Source: Devosia sp. 67-54
GTDB lineage: Bacteria > Pseudomonadota > Alphaproteobacteria > Rhizobiales > Devosiaceae
Assembly: GCF_001899075.1 (NCBI RefSeq)
Contig: NZ_MKVA01000011.1
Span: 682,001-746,000 of the forward strand
DNA length: 64,000 nucleotides
Direction of reading: 5' to 3'
Position numbers and translations under genes: made by a program
In this document: positions 52,505-61,185 of the stretch, piece after piece
Position numbering within the stretch: the first letter of the stretch is position 1
How the letters are laid out: the number at the start of each line of letters is the position of its first letter
The notes under the pieces: generated by a model
The model's database searches: none
What the model was told of the DNA's origin: nothing
What the model saw: the letters and a program-made list of their open reading frames with translations, nothing else

Positions 52505-53751
52505 CCCCCTGGCTGCACATCATCGGCGTCGGCGAAGGCGAACTGCCCGCGCTGCCGCCGGCCGACATCATCCTCGGCCCCGCCCGCCTGCTCGATCGCC
52601 TGCCCGCCGAAAATCAGGAGACCCTCAGTCAGGCCCCCCTCCCCCTTGCGGAGTGGGGAGGGGGTGGGGGGCAAGTGTACCGGCCCCGCTTGGAGCCCTG
52701 GCGCTCCCCCAAATTCGCCGCCATGCTCGACCAGCTTCTCGCCCATCGCGGCACGCCCACTTTGCTGCTCGCCACCGGCGACCCCAACTGGTTCGGCATC
52801 GGCGCCAGCCTCGCTCGCCATCTCGATCCGAGCGAATACGACATCCGCAGCGCCCCCTCCGCCTTCCAGTTCGCCGCCGCCCGCCTGCGCTGGCCGCTGC
52901 AGCACGTCACAACCCTGTCGCTGCATGCCCGGCCGCCCGAGCTGATCCACCCGCACGTCACCCCCGGCAACCGCATCCTCGCCCTCACCACCGATGCCAC
53001 CACGGCGCCGCATGTGGCCCGCCTCCTCGCCGAGCGCGGCTACGGACGCAGTGTCCTCACCGTGCTCGAACACCTGGGCGGACCCGGCGAGCGCATCGCC
53101 TCCGCCCAGGCCGCCGGCTTCGCACTGCCGATCGGCGATTTCTACGTCCTCGCCATCGATTGCGCCGCCGACCCCGGCGCGCCGCTGTTCGCGCCCGTGC
53201 CCGGCCTGCCCGATGACGCCTTCATCTCCGACGGCCAGCTCACCAAGCGCGAGATCCGCGCCATCACTCTCGGCAAGCTCATGCCCTGTCCTAGCGCACT
53301 GCTCTGGGATGTCGGCGCCGGCTGCGGCTCCGTCGCCATCGAGTGGATGCGCGCCGCCCGCGATGCCGCGGCCATCGCCTTCGAGCGCGAGGGCGAGCGC
53401 CTGCAGATGATCGCCGTCAACGCCGATCGCCTCGGCGTCCCCGGCCTCCGCATCGAGAATGGCGACGCCCCCGACAGCCTCGTCGGCATGCCGGCGCCCG
53501 ACGCTATCTTCCTCGGCGGCGGCGTTGCCAGCGAAACGCTGTTCCACGCCTGCTGGACCGCCCTGCGTCCCGGCGGGCGCCTCGTCGCCAATGCCGTCAC
53601 CCTCGACGGCGAGCAGGCGCTGCTCGCCCGCCAGGCGCGCCTCGGCGGCGACCTCGTCCGCCTCGACGTCGCCGCGCTCGACCGCCTCGGCGACCACGAC
53701 GCCTTCTATCCGCGCCGCACCGTTACCCAATGGTCGGTACGCAAGCCATGA
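52501..53751 (+). CDS. cobL: Precorrin-6Y C5,15-methyltransferase (decarboxylating) CobL
   Basis: 416 residues: an N-terminal CbiE-type domain (WLHIIGVGEGELPALPPADI, LLATGDPNWFGIGASLARHL) and a C-terminal CbiT-type SAM domain (LLWDVGAGCGSVAIEWMRAA). It methylates C5 and C15 and decarboxylates the C12 acetate chain. The GTG start overlaps the cobH stop. A family B repeat near residues 44-57 encodes APLPLAEWGGGGGQVY in a surface loop, just after LLDRLP, where other CobL proteins have a short linker. Confidence 0.93.
   Translation: MTPWLHIIGVGEGELPALPPADIILGPARLLDRLPAENQETLSQAPLPLAEWGGGGGQVYRPRLEPWRSPKFAAMLDQLLAHRGTPTLLLATGDPNWFGIGASLARHLDPSEYDIRSAPSAFQFAAARLRWPLQHVTTLSLHARPPELIHPHVTPGNRILALTTDATTAPHVARLLAERGYGRSVLTVLEHLGGPGERIASAQAAGFALPIGDFYVLAIDCAADPGAPLFAPVPGLPDDAFISDGQLTKREIRAITLGKLMPCPSALLWDVGAGCGSVAIEWMRAARDAAAIAFEREGERLQMIAVNADRLGVPGLRIENGDAPDSLVGMPAPDAIFLGGGVASETLFHACWTALRPGGRLVANAVTLDGEQALLARQARLGGDLVRLDVAALDRLGDHDAFYPRRTVTQWSVRKP
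52633..52671 (+). repeat. Family B GC-rich palindromic repeat in cobL
   Basis: GCCCCCCTCCCCCTTGCGGAGTGGGGAGGGGGTGGGGGGC, in frame in cobL. It is a variant with an inserted GAGT in the loop region. It lies at the same reading phase class as the cbiX copy, giving PLPLAEWGGGG. Confidence 0.75.
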
Positions 53752-53758
53752 GGCCACA

Positions 53759-54463
53759 ATGAGCGGCACGCTGCACCTCATCGGCGTCGGCCCCGGCGAT
53801 CCGGACCTGCTGACCATCCGCGCCGTCCGCGTCCTGCGCACCGCGCATGTGGTGGCCTATCCCGCCACCGGCGAGGACTCCGCCTTTGCCCGCGAGATCG
53901 CCGCCGACTACATCGAGCCCGATGCCATCCTGCTGCCGGTGACCATCCCCATGGCCATCGAACGCGGCCCGGCGCAAGCCGCCTATGACGGCGCCGCGTC
54001 GCTGATCCTCGGCCACCTCGCGCACGACCGCAACGTCGCCTGGCTGTGCGAGGGCGATCCGCTGTTCTACGGCTCGGCGATGTATCTGCTGTCGCGCCTC
54101 GGCGGCGCGGCCCGCGTCGAGATCGTGCCCGGCATCACTTCGCTCACCGCTGCGGCGGCCGCCATCGCCCGCCCGCTCGCCGCCCGCAACGAGATCCTCA
54201 AGGTGCTGCCGGCGCCGCTGCCCGACGAAACGCTCCGCGCCGAGCTGCTCGCCACGCCCGCTGCCGCCATCATCAAGATCGGCCGGCATTTCGATCGCGT
54301 CCGCGGCCTCTTGCGCGAAACCGGCCATGCCGAAAACGCCATCGTCGTCGAGCACGCCACCACGCTCCGCCAGCGCATCACGCCGCTCCAGAACTTCGCC
54401 TATGGCGAGCGGCCGTATTTCTCCACCATCCTGTGCTACCGCGGCGACGAGGCCTGGGGATGA
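53759..54463 (+). CDS. cobI: Precorrin-2 C20-methyltransferase CobI
   Basis: A 234-residue tetrapyrrole methylase: SAM site LIGVGPGDPDLLTIRAVRVL at the N-terminus, AWLCEGDPLFYGSAMYLLSR near 99-118, and PGITSLTAAAAAIARPLA. It adds the second methyl group on the way to cobalamin. The ATG is 7 bp after the cobL stop, and the stop overlaps the next ATG (ATGA). Confidence 0.95.
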   Translation: MSGTLHLIGVGPGDPDLLTIRAVRVLRTAHVVAYPATGEDSAFAREIAADYIEPDAILLPVTIPMAIERGPAQAAYDGAASLILGHLAHDRNVAWLCEGDPLFYGSAMYLLSRLGGAARVEIVPGITSLTAAAAAIARPLAARNEILKVLPAPLPDETLRAELLATPAAAIIKIGRHFDRVRGLLRETGHAENAIVVEHATTLRQRITPLQNFAYGERPYFSTILCYRGDEAWG

Positions 54464-56235
54464 AGCCGGCCATCGTCACCTTCGCCGCCTCCGGCGCCGA
54501 GCTTGCGCAGCGTCTCGCCCCCCTCATTGGCGGCGATATCTTTCACTGCGGCTACAATGGCGAGAACGCCCGCATCCTGCTGCCGCGTCTGTTCGCCGAC
54601 GGCCGCCCGATCGTCGGCATCTGCGCCGCCGGCATCCTCATCCGCCTGCTCGCCCCGCATCTCAGTGACAAGACCACCGAGCCTCCCGTGCTCGCTTTGT
54701 CGCAGGACGGCGCGCATGTCGTACCGCTGCTCGGCGGCCACCACGGCGCCAACCGGCTCGCCCGCGAGATCGCCGAAGCGCTCGGCACCACCGCCGCCCT
54801 CACCACCGCCTCCGACAGCAAATTCACCCGCGGTCTCGACGATCCGCCCGAAGGCTGGGTCCTCGCCGACCCGGCCGCCGCCAAGCCGGCGATGCTGGCG
54901 CTGCTGGTCGGCGGCAGGATTGCGCTCGATGGCCACGCGCCATGGCTTGCCGAGGCCGGTTATCCGCTGTCCTTCTCCGGCCAGATCCGGGTACGGGTCA
55001 GCGAACGGCGCGAGCGTCGCGAGCGCGAGCTGCTCTATCATCCGCGCACCCTTGTTGCCGGCATCGGCGCCGAACGCGGCGTCGCCGCCGCCGAAATGAT
55101 CGCGCTGATCGACGAGACGCTTGCCTCTGCCAACCTTGCACCCGAAGCGCTCGCCGCCCTCGCGACCCTCGACATCAAGTCCGACGAAGCGGCATTCCAC
55201 GCTGCCGCCAGGCATTTCGGCGTGCCGCTGCGCATCTTCACCGCCGCCGAGCTCGGCCAGGAACGCTACCGCCTGCGCAACCCGTCCGAGATCGTCGAGG
55301 CCGAGACCGGCACCCCGGGCGTCGCCGAGGCCGCCGCGCTCAAGGCCGGCATGCTGCTGGTGGAAAAGCGCAAGTCGAAGCGCGCCACCTGCGCCATCGG
55401 TCGCGCCCAGGCGCCGCTCGATCCGCTGCGCTTCGGCCACGCCCCGGGCGTGCTCCACGTCGTCGGCGTCGGCCCCGGCGACCGGCCGAGCCGCACCGCC
55501 TCCGCCGTCGCCGCGCTCGATGCCGCTGGCGACTGGGTCGGCTACGGCCTCTACCTCGACCTCGTCGCCGATCTGCACAGCGGGCAGGAGCGGCACCGCT
55601 TTCCGCTCGGCGACGAGGAGGCGCGCGTGCGGCACGCCCTCGAGCTCGCCGGCAAGGGCAGGGCCGTCGCCCTCATCTGCTCGGGCGACGCGCAGATCTA
55701 CGCCATGGCCTCGCTGGTGTTCGAGCTGCTCGAGGCTGTCGGCGCGCGCCGCCTGACCGACGCCGCTCGCCGCGTCGCGGTGGAGCTGCATCCCGGCATT
55801 TCCGCCGTACAGGCCGCCAGCGCCGCCGCCGGCGCCCTCATCGGCCACGATTTCTGCTGCATCTCGCTCAGCGATCTGCTGACCCCCATCGATGCCATCC
55901 GCCGGCGCCTGCACGGCGCCGCCGAAGCCGATTTCGTAACGGCGCTCTACAATCCCCGCTCCGGGCGCCGCACCGCGCTGATCGAGGAAGCGCGGGCGCT
56001 GTTTCTTGCGCACCGGCCGCCCGCCACGCCGGTCGTCGTCGCCCGCAGCCTCGGCCGTCCCGACGAGCAGGTGGTGGTTACGACGCTTGCAGCCTTCGAT
56101 CCGGCGAGCGTCGACATGCTTACCATCGTCCTTGTCGGCGCCAGCACCTCGCGCGCCTTCACCCGTGGCGACGGCCGCACCATGGCCTACACCCCGCGCG
56201 GCTACGAGAAGAAAGCGGTGCCGCATGCGGTGTGA
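54460..56235 (+). CDS. cobJ: CbiG-CobJ fusion (cobalt-precorrin-5A hydrolase / precorrin-3B C17-methyltransferase)
   Basis: 591 residues in two parts. The first 325 or so match CbiG: an N-terminal domain (GRPIVGICAAGILIRLLAPH, LLGGHHGANRLAREIAEALG) and a C-terminal CobE/CbiG_C domain (AGIGAERGVAAAEMIALIDE, LDIKSDEAAFHAAA). Then a CobJ/CbiH methylase (VGVGPGDRPSRTASAVAALD, LICSGDAQIYAMASLVFELL, HPGISAVQAASAAAGALIGH). CbiG opens the lactone and releases acetaldehyde, a step of the anaerobic pathway. Its fusion suggests channeling between ring contraction and lactone cleavage. Confidence 0.93.
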   Translation: MKPAIVTFAASGAELAQRLAPLIGGDIFHCGYNGENARILLPRLFADGRPIVGICAAGILIRLLAPHLSDKTTEPPVLALSQDGAHVVPLLGGHHGANRLAREIAEALGTTAALTTASDSKFTRGLDDPPEGWVLADPAAAKPAMLALLVGGRIALDGHAPWLAEAGYPLSFSGQIRVRVSERRERRERELLYHPRTLVAGIGAERGVAAAEMIALIDETLASANLAPEALAALATLDIKSDEAAFHAAARHFGVPLRIFTAAELGQERYRLRNPSEIVEAETGTPGVAEAAALKAGMLLVEKRKSKRATCAIGRAQAPLDPLRFGHAPGVLHVVGVGPGDRPSRTASAVAALDAAGDWVGYGLYLDLVADLHSGQERHRFPLGDEEARVRHALELAGKGRAVALICSGDAQIYAMASLVFELLEAVGARRLTDAARRVAVELHPGISAVQAASAAAGALIGHDFCCISLSDLLTPIDAIRRRLHGAAEADFVTALYNPRSGRRTALIEEARALFLAHRPPATPVVVARSLGRPDEQVVVTTLAAFDPASVDMLTIVLVGASTSRAFTRGDGRTMAYTPRGYEKKAVPHAV

Positions 56236-56253
56236 CCGGAAAGGCCCCCGCCC

Positions 56254-57036
56254 ATGACCGTTTATTTCATCGGCGCCGGCCCCGGCGCGGCCGACCTCAT
56301 CACGCTGCGCGGCCAGCGCCTCATCGAGCGCTGCCCCGTCTGTCTCTATGCCGGCTCGCTGGTTCCCGCTGAAATCGTCGCCGCCGCGCCGGTCGGGGCC
56401 CGCGTGCTCGACACCGCGCCGATGCACCTCGACGCCATCCTCGCCGAGATCGAGGCCGCTCACGCCGCCGGACACGATGTCGCCCGCGTGCATTCCGGCG
56501 ATCCCTCGATCTACGGCGCCGTCGCCGAGCAGATGCGCCGCCTCGATGCGCTCGGCATCCCCTATGAGATCGTGCCCGGCGTGCCCGCCTTCGCCGGCGC
56601 CGCGGCGCGCCTCGCCACCGAGCTGACGCTGCCCGAGATCAGCCAGACCATCATTCTCACCCGCACCGCCGGCAAGGCCTCGCCGATGCCGGTGCGCGAA
56701 AGCCTCGAAATCCTCGGCCAGTCCGGCGCCACCCTCGCCATCCACCTCAGCATCCGCAACCTCGGCTATGTCGAGCAGGCTCTCACCCCGCACTACGGCG
56801 CCGACTGTCCCGCCATCATCGTCTATCGCGCCACCTGGCCCGACGAAGAGATCATCGTCACCACGCTCGCCGGCATGAGGGCCCGTGTGCGCGAGGAAAA
56901 GATCACCCGCACCGCGCTCGTTTTCGTCGGCCGCGTCTTCGGCGACGTCAAATTCCGCGACAGCCGCCTCTACGCCCCCGATTTCGTCCACGTGCTCCGT
57001 AACGCCGGCAAGAAGAAGTCGAGGGCGGCGGAATGA
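56254..57036 (+). CDS. cobM: Precorrin-4 C11-methyltransferase CobM (CbiF)
   Basis: A 260-residue SAM-dependent methylase: MTVYFIGAGPGAADLITLRG at the N-terminus, VARVHSGDPSIYGAVAEQMR near 75-94 and GVPAFAGAAARLATELTLPE. It methylates C11. The ATG is 18 bp after cobJ, preceded by GGAAAGG. It is the last gene of this operon; 254 bp containing two family B repeats separate it from the convergent cobK. Confidence 0.95.
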   Translation: MTVYFIGAGPGAADLITLRGQRLIERCPVCLYAGSLVPAEIVAAAPVGARVLDTAPMHLDAILAEIEAAHAAGHDVARVHSGDPSIYGAVAEQMRRLDALGIPYEIVPGVPAFAGAAARLATELTLPEISQTIILTRTAGKASPMPVRESLEILGQSGATLAIHLSIRNLGYVEQALTPHYGADCPAIIVYRATWPDEEIIVTTLAGMRARVREEKITRTALVFVGRVFGDVKFRDSRLYAPDFVHVLRNAGKKKSRAAE

Positions 57037-57117
57037 GCCCGGCAATGTCTTGGCCGCGGGGGAGGGTGACCGCGCCTAGCGGGGCGGAGGGGGCGATCCC
57101 AGCCACCGTGCCTGCTG

Positions 57118-57155
57118 CCCCCACCCCCGACCCCTCCCCGCAAGGGGGAGGGGAG
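57118..57155 (-). repeat. Family B GC-rich palindromic repeat, intergenic copy (inverted)
   Basis: CCCCCACCCCCGACCCCTCCCCGCAAGGGGGAGGGGA, the reverse complement of the other copies. It lies between the cobM and cobK stop codons, 62 bp from the next copy, which is in the opposite orientation. The two can fold together into one long hairpin. Confidence 0.8.
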
Positions 57156-57216
57156 CCCAGGAACCGCGCCCTCCCCACAAGGCCGCAGACGCCACACGCG
57201 CCGCTCCCTCAGTCGG

Positions 57217-57257
57217 CCCCCCCTCCCCCTTGCGGGGAGGGGACGGGGGCGGGGGGC
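57217..57257 (+). repeat. Family B GC-rich palindromic repeat, intergenic copy (direct)
   Basis: CCCCCCCTCCCCCTTGCGGGGAGGGGACGGGGGCGGGGGG. It lies 34 bp from the cobK stop, in the same orientation as the copies in cbiX and cobL. With the inverted copy at 57118 it makes a convergent pair able to terminate transcription from both sides. Confidence 0.8.
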
Positions 57258-57290
57258 GCGATACCCAGGCTCAGGGGAGGCGCAGTCTCC

Positions 57291-58013
57291 CTATCCCGCC
57301 ACCGCCCGCACCGCCGCCTCCACGCTGTCCACCTCTACAGCCGGTCCATACTCCGGCCGGTCCAGCATGATCACCTCGACCCCGCTCGATCGTGCCGCCT
57401 CCAACTTGGCCGAGGTCTGTGCACCGCCCGAATTCTTGCTGACGAGATGCGTGATCGCCTCGTCGCGGAACAGCCGCAGTTCCTGCTCCAGCGTGTAGGG
57501 CGGTCGCGCCAGCAGCAGCCGCGCGTGCCGCGGCAGGGGGAGGGCCGGCGGCTCGATCAGGCGCACCACGAAGCGGCAATCGTCGCGCTGCAGCAGCGTC
57601 TCCAGCTCTTGATGGCCGGTCGTCACCAGCACCGTGGCGAGCGCCGGCAAGGCGTCGGCAGCCTGCGCCAGGTCGCGCACGTGCCGCCACGCGGCGCCTT
57701 CCGGCTCCACCCATTCCGGCCGCATGCAGCGCACCAGTGGGATGCCGGTCTGCTCCGCCGCGGCCACGGCGTTGATCGAAATCAGCCCGGCATAGGGGTG
57801 GGTCGCATCCACCAGCCGGTCGAAGCGCATCGCCCTGAGATACCCCACCAGCCCAGGAACGCCGCCGAACTTGCCGACGCGCAGTTCGCCATCCGGCAGC
57901 AACGGGCTCGTCGTCCGCCCGGCGAGCGACGTGGTCACCTCGTGGCCCAGCGCCACCAGTCGCGCCGCCAGCTCACGTGCCTCCCCGGTGCCGCCCAGGA
58001 TCAGGATCTTCAT
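57291..58013 (-). CDS. cobK: Precorrin-6A reductase CobK (CbiJ)
   Basis: A 240-residue NADPH enzyme: MKILILGGTGEARELAARLV at the N-terminus, FDRLVDATHPYAGLISINAV near 88-107, and LVSKNSGGAQTSAKLEAARS near the end. It reduces precorrin-6A. The ATG directly follows the cbiD stop (TGAATG, no gap), so the two are translationally coupled and run opposite to the other cob genes. Confidence 0.95.
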   Translation of the reverse strand: MKILILGGTGEARELAARLVALGHEVTTSLAGRTTSPLLPDGELRVGKFGGVPGLVGYLRAMRFDRLVDATHPYAGLISINAVAAAEQTGIPLVRCMRPEWVEPEGAAWRHVRDLAQAADALPALATVLVTTGHQELETLLQRDDCRFVVRLIEPPALPLPRHARLLLARPPYTLEQELRLFRDEAITHLVSKNSGGAQTSAKLEAARSSGVEVIMLDRPEYGPAVEVDSVEAAVRAVAG

Positions 58014-59075
58014 TCAGCCGCTCTCGCCCACGATCTGCCCGTTGCGGTCCACCACCAGCACGTCGATTCGCACCGCCGTGCCTACCATGGCCTGCGCCCG
58101 CTCGCGCGCCAGCCGCGCCACGGCGTCGGCCAGCGCCGGCCCGCCCAGTCCCAGCACCTCGCTGGCGGTGTTGGCGCCCTGCGCGCGCGCCGCCAGATCG
58201 GCGGGCAGCAGCGCGGCCAGCGCCGCCATGTCCACCTGGCTTCGCCCCGAATGCAGATCCATCGCGCCCTGCGCCAGCTTGCTGAGCTTGGCGAAGCCCC
58301 CAACGATGGTCACCCGCGCCACCGGATGCCGCTTCACATATTTGAGCAGGCCGCCGACGAAATCGCCCATGTCGAGATAAGCCTCGATCGGCAGGCCGAG
58401 CCGTCCCATCGCCGCTTTCTCGCTGGCGTCGCCGGTCGAGCCGACGACATGCGTCAGCCCCAGCGCCCGCGCCACGTCCACGCCGCGCTGGATCGAGGCG
58501 ATCCACGCCGCGCACGAATAGGGCACCACGATGCCGGTGGTCCCCAGGATGCTGAGCCCGCCGACGATGCCGAGCCGCGGGTTCCAGGTCTTCTCGGCCA
58601 ACCGCGCCCCTTCGGGGATCGACAGCGTGATGGCAATGTCGCGGCCGGGCGCCAGCGCCTCGGCCACGGCGCGCATCATCCGTCGCGGCACCGGGTTGAT
58701 CGCGGGCTCGCGCGGCGGGATCGGCAGCCCCGGCTTGGTCACTATGCCCACGCCCGCGCCGGCATGGAACGTCACTCCACTGCCGCTGCTGCCTGCCGCC
58801 ACCCGTGCGATCACCAGTGCCCCGTGCGTCACGTCTGGATCGTCGCCCGCGTCCTTGATGATGCCCGCTTCCGCCCAGTCCTCGCCCAGCGCTTCATGCG
58901 CCAGGGCGAAGCTCGGCGTCTGTCCGCCGGGGAGGGTGATCGTCACCGGGTCCTCGAAGCCGTGGCCGAGCAGCGCGCTCAGTGCCGAGCGCGTCGCCGC
59001 CGTGGCGCAGGCGCCGGTGGTCCAGCCGCGCCTGAGCGGGCGGTCGTCAGGAACATGGTCGGCGCTCTCATTCAT
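58014..59075 (-). CDS. cbiD: Cobalt-precorrin-5B C1-methyltransferase CbiD
   Basis: 353 residues with the CbiD signature: RRGWTTGACATAATRSALSA near the N-terminus, SIPEGARLAEKTWNPRLGIV and GLSILGTTGIVVPYSCAAWI, then VGSTGDASEKAAM. CbiD methylates C1 in the anaerobic, early-cobalt pathway; the aerobic equivalent is CobF. The ATG is only 14 bp from the divergent cobA ATG. No clear Shine-Dalgarno precedes it. It is co-translated with cobK. Confidence 0.94.
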   Translation of the reverse strand: MNESADHVPDDRPLRRGWTTGACATAATRSALSALLGHGFEDPVTITLPGGQTPSFALAHEALGEDWAEAGIIKDAGDDPDVTHGALVIARVAAGSSGSGVTFHAGAGVGIVTKPGLPIPPREPAINPVPRRMMRAVAEALAPGRDIAITLSIPEGARLAEKTWNPRLGIVGGLSILGTTGIVVPYSCAAWIASIQRGVDVARALGLTHVVGSTGDASEKAAMGRLGLPIEAYLDMGDFVGGLLKYVKRHPVARVTIVGGFAKLSKLAQGAMDLHSGRSQVDMAALAALLPADLAARAQGANTASEVLGLGGPALADAVARLARERAQAMVGTAVRIDVLVVDRNGQIVGESG

Positions 59076-59089
59076 GGAGGCTCTATAGC

Positions 59090-59893
59090 ATGAGCTTTGC
59101 CGCCCTCGACGGCCTCGATTGGCCGCACTTCGCGCCCGGCAGCGTCTGGCTGGTCGGGGCTGGTCCGGGCGCTCCCGGCCTCGTCTCGCTGCTCGGCTAC
59201 CACGCGTTGCAGCAGGCCGACATCGTGGTGTACGACGCGCTGGTGGGCGACGGCCTCCTCGCCCTCGCCAATCCGGCGGCCGAACGGCTCTATGCCGGCA
59301 AGCGTGGCGGCAAGCCGTCGCCCAGGCAGGCCGACATCTCGCTCAGGCTCATCGAGTTGGCGCAAGCCGGCAAGCGCGTGCTTCGCCTCAAGGGCGGCGA
59401 CCCCTTCATGTTCGGCCGTGGCGGCGAGGAGGCGGCGGCGCTCGCCCGCGCCGGCGTGCCGTTCCGCATCGTTCCCGGCATTTCCTCCGGGCTCGGCGGT
59501 CTCGCTTATGCCGGCATTCCGGTCACCCATCGCGACACCAACCACGCCGTGATCTTCCTCACCGGCCACGACGAGACCGGCGAGCTGCCGCAATCGGTCG
59601 ACTGGGCCGCCATCGCCACCGCCGCGCCGGTCATCGTCATGTTCATGGCGGTCAAGCATCTGGGCGCCATCGCGGCGCGCCTGCTCGCCGCCGGCCGCGA
59701 TCCCGCCGACCGCCTCGCGGTGGTCAGCCACGCCGCCACCCCGGCCCAGACTGTTGTCGAGTCGACGCTGCGGCAGGCCGCGTCCCTCACCGGGCTCGAG
59801 ACCCCCGCGCTCGTCGTTCTCGGCCCGGTCGGTCGCTATCGCGAGGTGCTCGACTGGTACACGCCGGAGCTTCGGTCCAATGCGCTCGGCTAA
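59090..59893 (+). CDS. cobA: Uroporphyrinogen-III C-methyltransferase CobA
   Basis: A 267-residue SUMT: LVGAGPGAPGLVSLLGYHAL (about 22-41), LRLKGGDPFMFGRGGEEAAA near 101-120, and PGISSGLGGLAYAGIPVTHR. It makes precorrin-2 from uroporphyrinogen III, feeding cobalamin and sirohaem. There is no fused CysG-type dehydrogenase. GGAGG at 59076-59080 is about 9 bp from the ATG. Its stop overlaps the start of cobB by 14 bp. Confidence 0.95.
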   Translation: MSFAALDGLDWPHFAPGSVWLVGAGPGAPGLVSLLGYHALQQADIVVYDALVGDGLLALANPAAERLYAGKRGGKPSPRQADISLRLIELAQAGKRVLRLKGGDPFMFGRGGEEAAALARAGVPFRIVPGISSGLGGLAYAGIPVTHRDTNHAVIFLTGHDETGELPQSVDWAAIATAAPVIVMFMAVKHLGAIAARLLAAGRDPADRLAVVSHAATPAQTVVESTLRQAASLTGLETPALVVLGPVGRYREVLDWYTPELRSNALG

Positions 59894-61178
59894 CGGCCTC
59901 GTCATCGCCGCGCCGCGCTCGGGCTCGGGCAAGACGCTGGTCACGCTCGGCCTTATCGCGGCCCTCCGCCGTCGCGGCCTCGTCGTCGCTCCTGCCAAGA
60001 CCGGACCCGACTATATCGACGCCGCCATCCTGTCGCACGTCGCCGGTGTCCCCGCGATCAACCTCGACCCCTGGGCAATGCCGAACGCAACCAGCAATGA
60101 CCTGGCATATCATCAGGCGGCCGATTTGGGCGCCGACCTCGTGCTGGTCGAGGGCGTCATGGGCCTGTTCGACGCCGCCGCCGACGGCCGTGGCTCCACC
60201 GCCGACCTCGCCGCCGCCCTCGATCTGCCCGTCATCCTCGTGGCGGATGCTACCAGCCAGTCGCACTCGGTCGCCGCTCTAGTCCACGGATTTTCGAGCT
60301 TCCGCAAGGACTTGCGGGTGGCCGGCGTGATCCTCAACCGAGTCTCCACCACCCGCCACGAGCGCCTGTTGCGTGATGCCTTGGTGCCGCTCGGCATCCC
60401 TGTCCTTGGTGCCCTGCCGCGGCGCGACACGCTGCATCTGCCCGCCCGTCACCTCGGTCTTGTGCTCCCCGCCGAGGTCGCCGCCTTCGCCGCCACAATC
60501 GATGGTGCTGCCGACGTCGTCGAGGTTTATCTCGACCTCAACCGCCTGCTTGCCCTCTCCGGGCCGCTGCGCCCATCCGAGGCACCAGCCGCCATTCTAC
60601 CGCCCCTCGGCCAGCACATTGCCATCGCCAGAGACGACGCGTTTGCCTTTATTTATCAGCATCTTATCCAAAGCTGGCACACCGCCGGCGCCACCCTCTC
60701 CTTCTTCAGCCCCCTCGCCGACGAGTCTGCAAGTGCGGATAGTGATGCCATTTTCCTGCCAGGCGGCTATCCGGAATTGCACGGATCGACCCTCGCCAAC
60801 GCCGCCCGCTTCCACGACAGCCTCGCCGCTGCCCGCGACCGCGGCGCCCTGATCTACGGCGAGTGCGGCGGCTACATGGTGCTCGGCGAAAGCCTGACCG
60901 ATGCTGCGGGCGTCACGCACCGCATGGCCGGCCTGCTGCCGATCCGCACCGACATCAGCCGGCCGAAGCGCGCGCTCGGCTACCGCCGCCTTACCCATGC
61001 CGGTCAGCTTCCCTGGCCGCGCGAGTTGATGGGACATGAGTTCCACTACTCCTCCGGCAGCAGCGGCGCCGATCCGCTGTTTGCGGCGACCGACGCGGTC
61101 GGCACGCCGATGCCGCCGATGGGCGCGGTGGCCGGGCGCGTGATGGGGTCTTATGCGCACGTGATCGGCGTGGCATAG
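59880..61178 (+). CDS. cobB: (Hydrogeno)cobyrinate a,c-diamide synthase CobB/CbiA
   Basis: 432 residues: P-loop [20 protein letters not shown] near the N-terminus, [12 protein letters not shown], and a glutaminase domain with Cys in [14 protein letters not shown] and the GHEFHYS motif at the C-terminus. It amidates the a and c side chains with glutamine and ATP. The same fold serves both routes, so the sequence does not tell CobB from CbiA. GGAG at 59866-59869 precedes the ATG. Confidence 0.93.
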   Translation: MRSANGLVIAAPRSGSGKTLVTLGLIAALRRRGLVVAPAKTGPDYIDAAILSHVAGVPAINLDPWAMPNATSNDLAYHQAADLGADLVLVEGVMGLFDAAADGRGSTADLAAALDLPVILVADATSQSHSVAALVHGFSSFRKDLRVAGVILNRVSTTRHERLLRDALVPLGIPVLGALPRRDTLHLPARHLGLVLPAEVAAFAATIDGAADVVEVYLDLNRLLALSGPLRPSEAPAAILPPLGQHIAIARDDAFAFIYQHLIQSWHTAGATLSFFSPLADESASADSDAIFLPGGYPELHGSTLANAARFHDSLAAARDRGALIYGECGGYMVLGESLTDAAGVTHRMAGLLPIRTDISRPKRALGYRRLTHAGQLPWPRELMGHEFHYSSGSSGADPLFAATDAVGTPMPPMGAVAGRVMGSYAHVIGVA

Positions 61179-61185
61179 CGATGCC

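Noticed and set aside
57033-59093. A 686-codon plus-strand frame across cobK and cbiD
   Set aside because: It is the antisense of two well-supported enzymes and has Arg/His-rich composition typical of shadow frames in GC-rich DNA.
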